A stretch of DNA of 64,000 nucleotides from Diphasiastrum complanatum (taxonomy: Eukaryota; Streptophyta; Lycopodiopsida; Lycopodiales; Lycopodiaceae), in the NCBI GenBank assembly GCA_029204225.1, contig CM055097.1, forward strand, positions 25,885,039 through 25,949,038, given 5' to 3'. A program made the translations under genes and the position numbers. The notes beneath the pieces were generated by a model. That model searched no databases, was not told where the DNA came from, and saw only the letters and a program-made list of their open reading frames with translations. Positions 23,001 through 35,000 of the stretch are shown here, one piece after another. The number at the start of each line of letters is the position of its first letter. Position 1 is the stretch's first letter.

Positions 23001-26000
23001 TCCTAGCCCAAATGATTATCTCTATTTGATAGTTGATTGTTGAGAGTAATGTTTCTATCACTCGGGACAAGATATTTAATGATTTTAAGGAAAAAGTCCG
23101 GTTTGTAATAGTATTGAATACTCATTACTGACTTTTTCAAATCTTTGATATCTTATACGTTGTCTCCTGAGAACTTTTTAATCGAAATTATGGAATTTCT
23201 TTAAAAAGGGGGAGAAGAAAATGATAGGAATAAGACTTTCATGGGATCAAGCAGTTGCATAGATTTCTTTGGGTGCAATGGTGGAACTATCCAGAGGTAT
23301 AGAGGAAATCTCTAGTGATTGTTTTGAATAATCTGGAACTAGAGTAATTTTGGGGGTTTTTGAGCTGTGAGATATTCATGAATATGGAAAGTAATGGTAA
23401 AGATTAAATTTGGTTCACTGACTGGCTACCAAGTACCATTTTGTTATGGATTGGATCAGTGGAAGAAAGCTTTAATCTTAACCTTATATCCAAAGATGTA
23501 TGTATAAGTCAACCTAATCTTGGTTTGTGTGAAGTAGGTTGAATGATTGAAGGAATTTTGTTAATAAAAGTATGATGGTTGGAAAACTTGTGATGTGGAA
23601 TTGTTCACTTCAGAGATTTCCCAGATATGTTACTTACTCAAGAGAAATAGAATCTTCTGTAGCTGAGTTACAAGATTCTCAGTGATATATGTAAGTAACA
23701 TATGCAGATTTTGGAGGAATCTGCCAGATAGGGACATATGTGTTTATGTACTGGGTCATAGTGAGATTATTCTCATATGTGCACGATTAATCTTGTGTGG
23801 ATCTACTATGTATTCCTGGTTACTAAGGTTATCTGGTGCACTTAACCTAGTTGATGAACATAGACATATAATCAAGTATTGTGTTTGACAATTACTTGCA
23901 GAGTTAACGATCTGTTCTGATAGATCTATTGGTTAACTTAAAAGTGATTTGGATATGGATCTAAATGTGTTGTTATACTAGTACAATTGAATTCTTCACC
24001 TAGACATTTAAGATTTCTAGATCATGAGCAATTAACTTGAGTAGTTGATTTACTCCTGTGGAAGTTAATTGATAAAACGGACAGTGTGAAGAGAATTCAC
24101 CGAAAACTCTTTGTTTTGTGTGTATTGCTTGTAAGACACATAATTTATGAGTCATTCAGATTCGTTAAGGAATTGTGTGCATAGGATACCGATTTCTTGG
24201 ATGAGTATTTCTCAGTTGAGAAATAGACTTGATTCATTAGTGATAGTATCCCAGTGAGCTCAATTGGATACTGGATCCTAATGGTTCCGAGAATGTTAAA
24301 CTGAATTTTGGGAATTCTGCAGAACTTTGTAATCTCTAGATGATGTTCTAGGAGATTGTATAAAGTTTATATTGTTAAAGATAAATGTTATAATAGTCTT
24401 TAATTACTTGGTTGATTGTTGAATTTGGAACTCATAATTTGGTTAAGAATTGGTTTTAAAGAATATTCTTGGAATCCAGTGATTTTCCTTGTGGAAAAGA
24501 TTTCAGAATGATTCTTATATTTCCTGAGTTGTATGTTGTACATATACTCCAGTATCTTCCAATGATTAAGTATGGTTTTGGAATCCTGTAAATTATGATT
24601 GACGAATCATAAGATTCTAAATGTTTATGATTGACGGATCATTAATTGATACTCAAAAGTCATTTGAAGATTATAGGGAAATGTGAGGATTCTTAAGATA
24701 ATGAGTAATTCTTGATCAATTGCGTAAGTCAAGGATTTAGATCTGTTATTTGAACTCTAAATTCCTTTACTCCAGTGCATACTTGAGATTGTATGGATCT
24801 CATAGGCCTTTCCATTAAGTAATTGGTTACTTATGAGGAATTGCTTTCTTTACAGATTGTAGTCTATAAGTGCTTGTATTACATGTTTTCTTTTTCCCGT
24901 TCTGAGGACAGAACCTGTTTAAGGGAGGAAGAATGTTATGGCCATATTCGGTTAAGGACCTGAAATAGTCCTAATATGGTAGACCGGCCCTCCAGTGTTC
25001 AAGATTATTGGTCACGCCTAGATTTTATTCCACGTCAAGGCCTGTTGGTGACTAGTACGCTTGAGAGGACCCAGACACTCTAATTGAGACATATGGAGTA
25101 GTGCATGTACATGTGACTGATATAGGCAGGAGGTATGCATGTAGAGCTGTAACCTATTTATAGTTGACTTGCATGGGGATTGCATGTGCTCATGCATAGG
25201 ATCCTACTCTCTATATTTCGAGGTAGTGATTATTCCGCCGACGACTTGGTCTAGGTTACCTGATGAGCTCTTCTGCTCTTGCTGTCACATTGGCATGGCT
25301 TGGGGGCTAGATCCAAGAGGATTCTCCAGGAGGGATCTAGGATTGGTTGGGTGGTTTTGCTCCACAGTCTCTCTTGTGTTTTCCTATCCTCATCTTAGGG
25401 GATTATCCTTAGTGGTCTTTACACCTTGCATTATGTAGATCCATACAGGCGGGATGTCCAGTTCTCCCTTGGTGGAAGTCTTTCTACGATTTCCAGTTGA
25501 CTCAAAAACCGTAAAAACAGGAGTGTGTGCTAAGTTATCTCCTAGGTTTTGAGGTTCGTTTACCAGTGTTAGGAGATTAGGCGAAGTTACCTATGAACTA
25601 GAACTCCCTAGCAATACTAGTCGCGTCCAGTATTTCATGTTAGTCAATTACGGAGAACCTTCACCAAATTAGATAATCTGGTAGGGGACAATGTTCTAGT
25701 CACTCCATTCGATTCCCAACAGCTTCCACATGAACCTGAATGTATTCTTGATTCTTGAGAGACTCAGACATGTCATACCTTGTATCAAGAATATAGCACC
25801 AAACACTTAGCTACGGGATACCGCCCATTTATGCAGATGTATGGTTACCAGCCACGCTCGCCAACAGGTATAGGGTTTCAACACAAGAAAGTTGATGTAG
25901 CTGAAAATTCTCTTGAAGACCTAAACCAAATGATAGAACATGCTAAGAAAAGTATTAGACAAGCCCTGGATCGAGTAAAGCATTATGCAAAACTACACAG

Positions 26001-29000
26001 GTGGGATGTCCAGTTCTCCCCTGGTGAGAATTGACTCGAAAACCCTGAGCGTGATCTCCTAGGTTTTGCGGTCCATTTACCATTATCAAGAGATTAGACG
26101 AAGTTACCAATGAACTAGAACTCCCTAGCGGCACTAAGGCACGTCTAGTATTTCATGTTAGTCAATTACGGAGAACCTTAACCAGATCAGATAATCTGGT
26201 AGGGGACAGTGTTCTAGTCACTCCATTGGATTCCCAACAGCTTCCACAAGAACCTGAATGTATTCTTGATTCTTGAGAGACTCAAACACGTCATACCCTG
26301 TATCAGGTGGAAGGATCATCCTGTTGAGAATGTCACTTGGGAAAGAGGTAGTGTTCTTCACAAGTTATTTCCAGCCTTCGTCTTAGCAGACCAAGACAAT
26401 TCTTAAGGGGGGGGGAGTGTTACGAGCCTATAACTGCAGCCGAGCCCTTAAGGACACTTAGGTATCATAAATCGTAGTTAGAGCGGGACAGTGTGAGTAG
26501 CATGCAAAGTGCGTTAAGGCCTAACCTTAGCATGGAGCCCATATGGCCAAGTTAGGTATAGTCATGCACACAATTAGTTAGGTCTCCCATGACACTGGTA
26601 GTTCCTCTAGTGTGGAGTCACCATGCATCCTACTAGCCTTAACACTCGGCTAGGAGGGGCATTCTCTATAAGAGAGGATGCGATGGCTGGGTGGATAAGA
26701 CTATGCTAGCTCTATTGTGGTTTCTGGCATCTAAAAAGGCCAAACCTAGATAGACTACACTTTAGAAGGACTGAAAGCAATAGTACCTCTGAAAACTATA
26801 AAACCTAGGAATTCAGTCCATAAAACTGCAAAGGTACAATTGGACCACTTAGCAAATCGTTGATTGCAGAAGCTAAAAAACATAATTAAAATGGAATATG
26901 TGTGCAGCCATGTCGAAGTTGAAAACTAGAATATTGTCAAAATAGACAAGGACAAAAACACCACGCAGAGATCAATCATAACATCATGGAAAGTGTGCAG
27001 ACCATTAGTGACACCGAACTCATAATGGCATGAAGAAGTGTGAAACGATGTTTTGGGCTCACCACCAAAATGTATACCAAATGCCACCACATCAAAGCAC
27101 GGCTTAGAAGATGAAGTGCAACAAGCTGAATCTGTTGATCGACAACATGTGGAGATAATCTGAAATGGTCTCCAATTACAAAGACCAATTGTGTAGTTCA
27201 ATCCCATATGGAGAACCTGAATTCACTGAAAGAAACACTTTGTCTTGGAAAATGACCAACAATATGTCTATGATGAGGGACAAGAGGCAAATTGGTATCC
27301 ATATCTGTAGGAACAACATTGGAAAAATCAGTAGAAGTTGTATATTGAAGAGTGGGAGGCAGGGTAAGTGAATGAGTAAATCGGGTAGAAATGGACTCAA
27401 GTACAGACTCCATAGAGCTCATCTCAAGTACAGACTCCATAGAGGTCATCTTATCCTCAAAGCTGTGTAACATAGAAGTGTGTTGGGCACTATTAGCCCG
27501 GACCTCAGCTATTCGGGAGTTTGAACATCCAATTGAGATTGTATGTCATTGGAAGAGGAGGAAACACATGTGCATGATGATCGAGTAATAGGAAACGAAT
27601 AGGCTGGAAGAAGATGATTGGTGCTGAGAAAACCAAGGAAGAAGAAGAAAACAACCAGGGACAGTGATGGAATCAACAAGGACTAAGAAAGCAGTGATGG
27701 AGCTAACTAGGGCAATAATTGACGGTTGACCAAACAGAGTGGAATAAGGCATTGATGGACTATGAAGAAGAATCCAAGGCAGCAATTGACCCAAAGGAAC
27801 CAAGCAGGTCAGTGAGGGACCAAAAGAGGATAGGTAGACCAGGGATGGATCAAGGAAAAGCAAACAGGGAAGTGATGGTGAAAAAGGAGGCAGGGGCAGC
27901 AACGGTGGAATATGAGGAGGTGCCAGTGATAGTGCAGATGGAAGGAGAAAGGAACAGAAAATTAAAAGATGGCAGGAAGTGCTCACCATGTTATGAACTC
28001 AATCACAGATATTCGCAATATCAAAAACAGCATATGAGCTGCCTATTTATGACTATTGTGCAAACCGATGCATGGGCACATGTTTGATGAGAATTTGTTT
28101 GCAAAGCAATCATCATGGATGTTACTGACATCAAACTGATGAGCTGTAGTTCACAACATTATTACAGTCTGATCAAAGCTACACTTGCTATTGAAGCTTT
28201 ACAAAGATCTAGGTTGTGACCCAAGAGAAAGCTTGTTGACCATAGGGTTTATCCTACCGAAATAATTTGGAGCTATCTTTTCTATTTTGTTTCTAAAGAG
28301 CAAAATAAAACATCAAGGAAACCATACCTGTCGCTGAAGGCATGAAGCATTTGAACATTGAGGATTTGGGAGCATTTCCATTGTTGGAAAGAAATCCTTC
28401 AGAGCACTGTAGCCCTAACGTGAATAATCGTCCAGATCAATCCATGTTTCAATACAAAACGTCACAATTCATTAAAAGAACTAAAAGTACCTACCGTAGA
28501 TTATGAAAGCTATTGAGTGTTCAGCTGTTATATTTTCATTGGAACTACACAATACCTACTTAAAAACCCTGTGCAAATCATTTCATTCCAAGATAGATAA
28601 TTGCAGAACTATTGGATGTCATAGACATCTAACCATAAATCATACTATGCATGTTCATACATACTTATGTTGATGAGAAGCAATGGCTAAGAGTACTTTG
28701 TGCACAAACACGTGGTAGTGGGTGTCAAATGAATTCTTAGTTACTGTTTACGATATACTTTATTACTAGCTGTAACTAGCCGTAGGCTAGTCTAGTAGTC
28801 TACTCCTAGGTTCTCCCTCTCTATCAGGGTTCAAGGTTTATATGTACATTTTACATTCAGTATGAGTTAGTGTGAAAGATTGATAGTGCGTGTTCTTCTT
28901 GCGGCTTCTTTGGTGATTGCTTATGGTGAATGCTTGATGTTGCATATCTGATTATTAACATGGTATCGGAGCTACGATAGTCCTACGTGCCCGATCAGTG

Positions 29001-32000
29001 GATACAGCTTGTCACAGGCTCCGCAACGAAGTGAGAAAGTCCTTCACAAGAGGTGAAAGCTTGGAGAGACAAAAACGGCTGGAAGAAATCCTTCTTGATG
29101 TATTTTGCAGGTTTTGGAGCTCACAGTTATTAGTGGGGAACGAAGACATAGTCCCGGAGGCATCAGAAAGGCCAGGGCAGCATCAGACAGATTGAAAATC
29201 TGTTGAGTGGGAAAAGTTTTACAATTCTTTTTTTTAGTCTTTGTGAAAAGTGTCATTTGTCAGAGAGTTGAGCCAAGAAATCTCTCATTTGTTTGTTTGG
29301 GGTACTGCAAATCACACCAGACAGTGTCTAGTACTACCATTTGGAGCTTTGAGGCTTCATACCTTTCACATTACTGATATCTGTCTGTTTGAACGATCAC
29401 TCGTTTCAAAATCTAAGCAAAGAGGAGGTGGCGTAGCCATCGCGCCGAAGTAGGGAATCTAGAATATTCCCTCTGAAAGTTCTTATATTCTCTCTTTTTT
29501 ATATCCGTACCAATATCGGATCCAAGCGCGCTAGCTGAAGAGAAACCCGAGCAGTCGTACATCCGCGCTCCAGTCTGATATTGTCCGTACCGATATTGGA
29601 TCCAAGCGCACGAGCTAAAGAAAATTCCGAGCAATTGTAGATCCGCGCTCCAGTTCGATATCGCATGCTTCAATATCGGATCCACGCGCACAAGTTAAAG
29701 AGGATCCTGAGCAGCCGTACTTCCGCGCTCCATTCCGATATCAGGTGTATAACCAGAAAAATATACAGGTCTGTGGTGTGATAAATTACTTGATCCGGAC
29801 TCATCTGTTCAGTAATGGCAACTCTAAGCGAGAGTGTCCTCAATGAGTCAAGCAAATTGGAAGGAGCTGGCAACTATGCAGTTTGGAAATTCAAACTGAA
29901 AAGCATTTTGATGGAAAAGGAGTTATGGGAGATCGTGACAGGTGAAGAGACAAGGCCAGTGATTGAAGAAGATCAACGGACATTTGACAGGAGAAAACGG
30001 AAAGAACAAAATGTCATCAACTTATCAGTTAGAGATGCAGTTATTCCCTACATTTCGGATTCAGAAGGACCAAAAGAAGCATGGGATACGTTGAAGGCAT
30101 TGTTTGAGACCACAAACACATCTCTATTCCATAAACCTGGAAATTGTAGGTATTGCAACAAACCTGGCCATTGGGAGCGTGAATGCTTCAAGAAACAGAA
30201 GGAGATAGAACAAAGAAAAGGCAAATGGCAAGCGGACAATTATGCTAATCAACATCAATTTGATGATGATTATTATGAAGACAATTATGTTGATCAACAT
30301 CAATACGATGATGATCAATATGAAGATGATACAGGTAAGAGTTCAAACTTGTTCATTACAGCATTAATGACAAGTGATGAAGCCAAGGATACCTGGTACA
30401 TTGATAGTGGTGCGTCCAAGCACATGACTTCAAGGAAAGAGTGATTTTCAGAACTCAAGGAAACTCACAATGGTGATGAAGTTGGACAAGCCGATGGCAA
30501 ATTGCTATCTATTAAAGGAGTTGGAGTGGTACCAATGAAGTTAGCCAGCGGGAAGATAAAGCGGATAAGCAATGTGCAATATGTACCTGGCTTAGCTAAC
30601 AATCTACTATCTGTTGGGACGATGGCTGATCAACAACTCAAGGTTGAGTTTGACAACGACAAATGTCTTGTCAAAGACATCAAGAATCACTACAAAGTGA
30701 TTGCTAGAGGAGCTAGAGTCAACGGGAATCGACTCTACAAATTGATGCGAGATCTTTTGCTCAAGCTATGGTAAGCACGGTTGATAGTCGAAGTGATCTT
30801 TGGCATCAACGATTTGGTCATATTAGTGCTCAAAGTTTACAGATTCTCAAAAGAGGTAATCTAGTTATAGGATTGCCTGATATTTCTTTTGAAGGAAAAA
30901 TTTGTGAAGGTTGCATTTTGGGAAAACAACACAGAGAGAGGTTTCCCAAAAGTGGAGCAAGGAGAGCCAGTGGCATCCTAGATCTTATCCATAGTGATCT
31001 ATGTGGACCTATGCAGACTAGATCTCTTAGTGGCTACTATTACTTTATCACCTTCATTGATGATTATAGCAGATGCATTGGATTTATGTCATAAGCAAGA
31101 AATCAGATGCTTTTGCTAAGTTCAGGGAATTCAAGGCATTAGTTGAAAAGCAAACAGGATGTTGCATCAAAACTTTGAGATCTGATGGAGGTGGTGAGTA
31201 TTTTTCGAACGAATTATTGATTTCTGCAAAGATCAAGGGATCAAGAGGTAGACTACAACACCTTATTCACCACAGCAAAATGGAGTTGCAGAACGAAAGA
31301 ACAGATCTATTGTTGAGATGGCCAAGGCGATGCTCAAAAGCAAGGGTCTGCCAAACACCTTTTGGGCAGAAGCTTGTAGCACAGCTACGCAAATCCTGAA
31401 TCGGTGTCCTACAAAATCCGTGGAAGGTAAGACACCTCATGAAGCTATTACTGGAAAGAAACCTAATATTTGTCATTTGAGAGTATTTGGTTGTGATGCT
31501 TATGCTCATATTCCTGATGAGAAACGAAGGAAATTGGATGCAAAAGCTATCAAGTGTATTTTCCTTGGATATGATGAGAAGGCCAAGGCATACAGGATGT
31601 ATGACACAAATGCACAGAAGCTTGTAATTTCTAGAGATGCTACATTTGACGAGATGGGCCGAGGTGAACAATCTGAAGTAATCACTAAACCTTTTGATGA
31701 GGGAGCGAAAGTACAGGTCAAGAAGGAAGTGGATTTTGATATAGAAAATCCATTGGACAAAGGCAAGCCTGATGCTGAAATTCCCAAGAGAGTGTCTAAA
31801 TGGTACTTATCAGTCACAGATGGTGCAAAGAAGGGAGATACTCCCGAATCTAGTGAGCAGGGAGAGCTTAGAAGATCAAGTAGAAATCGAAAACCTCCTG
31901 CAAGATTAGAGATGAATCTAGCCCTAATGGGTTCTGTGCTCAAGGCTCAAGAACCAAAAACTTTTGATAAAGCAAAGGAGCCCGAGGAGTGGCGTGAAGC

Positions 32001-35000
32001 TATGGAAACATAAATGGAAGCTATATCAAAAAATAGGACTTGGAACTTGGTTGAGCTACTTGATGGTAAGACGCCTATTACTTGCAAATGGATATACAAG
32101 ATCAAATATGGAACTGATGCAACTCAACAAATACAAAGCACGGTTGGTTGCGAGAGGATTTGAGCAGCAGGAAGGTATTGATTTTGAGGAAACCTTCGCA
32201 CCCGTAGCTAAGATGGTAACTATATGTTTTGTCATTGCTATTTCCGCTTTCTATGGTTGGAAGATCCAGCAAATGGATGTTAAATCTGCTTTTCTTAATG
32301 GAGTGCTAGATGAAGAGGTGTACTTAGTACAACCTCAAGGATTTATTGAACCAGGGAGAGAGCACCTTGTTTGTAAGCTATTGAGGACAATTGTGGAAGA
32401 TGATGCACTCACCATTGCATGCATCAGGGTATGTTTTGCATCCACATTGGAATGGCATGGGCAAAAAATTTATGGTTGGCTAGATGATAGTTTTGGAGAG
32501 GGGCACAGGTGGGGACATGAATGAAATCACTAAAATTGTTCACCAACTAGATAAATATAGGAATAAGGATAACTCGTTTGGACGGTCAGTTGCGAGAATG
32601 CCATTACAGAGGGCCTTGCGGTTAAAGCTGTGGGAGTCATATGGGCCATCTCCATCTAAGCTCCAGTGGCTTGCCATCATGATTTTTAGTCAGGGTGGTA
32701 CAACCTCTCCATTTGAAAGAATTTGGGGCACATTTTACTCATTCACACAAAAAGTAGGAATAGGTTGAAGCCCACCACCATGGAGAAGTTGCTTCATATC
32801 CAATTCGACCTAAGGCTACTTGCAAAGTTCCAAATTCATGATCTTTAAAAGTTAGAATTGAAACTGCAAGACCTGGACAGTGAGAGGGCTGAGGAGTGAC
32901 TGACTGTTCTTGAGGCTGAGCAAGAAGCCATTAAGGGATGGATTTGCAAGGCAGGGCTCATGTTCCTTCTAGATGCCTAACTTGGTTTACATAGAATGTG
33001 AATACTTGGCAAGCCAAACAACACGTTATTATGAACCTTGTTGGTTCAAGGCCAGTAAGGTGCTAACAAAAGCATAGTGTCTTTGATCACGGATGCACTT
33101 TTGTGGCTAAAGGCAAATATGATTGAATTGAGAGTCTCAAACGATGCAAGTTAGAGTGAGCGTTTAACATAGCAAAATGAAACGAATGATATCTATGCAC
33201 AATCTCAAACTCGTAGTTGCTAAATATCAATCTTGCAAAATGATTCTAGGAAAGGTGAAGTTATAAATAAGAATATAATTAAATGGATCATGAGTGACAA
33301 CAAACTTAGTATAGATAATTCCATATTGGAAATAAGAGATTAACTTACCAAGTATTTGGTAATGTTCCCAAAGCTTAGAAGGTATTTGAGTGCATTTTGT
33401 ACCAAAAGCCCAGCAATAATTCCCTATATATCATGCATAAGGATGTAAACATGAACATTAGCCCATCCAAACAAACTCATTGTTAGCCTTTCAAGTACTC
33501 CATATTCTACTTTTCCTTACTAGGTATTTCCAAAATACGAAGAAGATCAAAGCATTTACTACAACTAGAACAAGCACAAAATAGCAGAATAGGAATTAAA
33601 AGTCTTCTTTGTTAGAATTCTACAATGTTTCCTACGACAAATAGCATTCATCATTCACAAAAAGAGATAAGAGAGAAGGCAACAATAGTTGAAATAATGA
33701 ATAAGGAATAAATGATGGTCCTGACATGGGAAGGGCTATAGGTCCCATGTAAAAACTCGCAAGTCGTAAAGGCCCCCAAGCACAGAGAGAACAAAAAGGA
33801 CCCAACTTCCTTAAGATAAGGAAGAGGCCTCAAATGGACAAAGTCCAAAATTATTGAAAGTGCACCTTGCACTTTGCCATGTTCCATGCCAAATATAGAT
33901 GAATTCCATAAATTTTTTCTAATCTAAAGTTCTCATTCCAAAGGAAAATTCTCCACATTTGCCTCAAACTTGTGTTATATACTACTCAAAGACAAATTCT
34001 CTTACACAACCAATGACTGTAAGATTTGGTTTGAGGAATCTCAAGGAATGCCACGACAGGCTGCTACCTTTAAGTTTAACTACAATGAATTAATTTCCAA
34101 TGGGAAATGTCCAATATATAGTTACAAAAATGACTCTTCAACCACCAAGGGTCTTGGAATCTAAAAGGTCCATCATCAAAGGTCCTAGGAGTTACACAAG
34201 AGAAGTTAAAGCGAGTTACACACTAAAGTGCTTTAAGGGACCTGACATGTGCAGGGCTAGAGGCCCCATGTAGAAACTCGCACGTAGTAAAGGCCTAAAT
34301 CACCTACAAGAGGGTGACTAGGCATGCATGCTTTGATACCATGTTAGAACTCTACAATCTTTTCTAAGAGAAGTAGGATTTAATCATTCACAAAAAGAGA
34401 CGAGACGAGAGAAAGTAACAATAGTTAAAAGAATCAATAAGCAATAAACGATGGTCCTGAAATGGGAAGGTGGTATGGACTCACCTAAGCTAACCCGAAT
34501 TAGTAAGTTGCCCTAATTGGGATCTCTTTAGGTACTGGGCCATTACCATTAAGGGCATGTCCTTATGGGGCCCAAGTACCCTTAGTTACCCTAATTTCTA
34601 GAAGGTTCCACTAAGGGCCTCTAGATAGTATATATAGGGCTATAGACATTAGATGCACATTCATTATGTATTTCCTGACTAATAGGTATTGCTTGGGCTC
34701 TTTGTGGGGGATCTCTTGTCTATGCTTAGCTATTGCTTGTAGGGCTTTAGCAATTGTTCTTCATTTGATATCAACATCGGTGATTTTGTTCATAACACGG
34801 TATTAGAGCACTGTCCTGAGCAATTCTGGAAGTGCTTTTTTGTTTTATGGTTTCTTTGCAGGTTTTTGGATCTTATGTTTGTTTTTGTGATTTTCTTTGG
34901 AGGTTTAAGGATCTTCATTGAAGGACTAAAATTTGCTATCTCTTTTCTCTCTTCATCTCTCTTTAGTTGGATCTTCATCTTTTGGTGGATCTTTATCTTT

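Larger units (their letters stand above)
21248..25423 (+). mobile_element. Complete non-coding LTR retrotransposon (LARD-like), TSD CCTTG
   Basis: Two LTRs (21248-21720 and 24934-25423) flank 3.2 kb of AT-rich sequence with no gag or pol frame. A primer site (21721) follows the first LTR, a purine tract (24921-24933) precedes the second, and the 5 bp target duplication CCTTG is present at 21243-21247 and 25424-25428. The LTRs differ by about a dozen substitutions and a 17 bp insertion by eye. The element must have used proteins of another element. Its target was a Ty3 remnant: sequence after 25428 (CATTATGTAGATCCATACAGG) resembles the Ty3 repeat at about 25980. It is in the UBA5 intron, antisense to the gene. 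Confidence 0.92.
14115..28327 (-). other. UBA5 14.2 kb intron built of nested retroelements
   Basis: This intron separates the FFPTM exon (28328-28414) from the helical-linker exon (13990-14114). It contains a diverged direct-repeat pair, an isolated LTR, a truncated Copia element, a complete noncoding LTR element inside a Ty3 remnant, and a Ty3 gag remnant. No extra UBA5 exon is required: the flanking exons join in phase 0 at the same place as in family members. Confidence 0.9.
28723..32376 (+). mobile_element. 5' part of a Ty1/Copia element
   Basis: A plus-strand Copia element starts with a 238 bp LTR (28723-28960). A primer site, an 855 bp leader with an 80 bp tandem repeat, and gag-pol from 29815 follow. 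It stops abruptly in RT after GREHLVCKL, where hAT sequence takes over. RNase H and the 3' LTR are absent. Confidence 0.88.
28415..33348 (-). other. UBA5 4.9 kb intron holding a Copia half-element and a hAT tail
   Basis: This intron separates the LLVQN exon from the FFPTM exon. Both embedded elements are on the plus strand, antisense to UBA5. Confidence 0.9.

Noticed and set aside
27546..28087. Opposing frames, Pro/Leu-rich (minus) and Lys/Glu-rich (plus)
   Set aside because: Purine-strand bias of low-complexity DNA. No domain on either strand.
28490..28560. Candidate UBA5 exon for the LVQN segment on the minus strand next to the FFPTM exon
   Set aside because: Weak similarity with stops in frame. 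The true exon with full similarity and proper splice sites is at 33349-33423.
31267..31943. Minus-strand frames over the Copia integrase region
   Set aside because: Antisense shadows of a clear plus-strand Copia pol.
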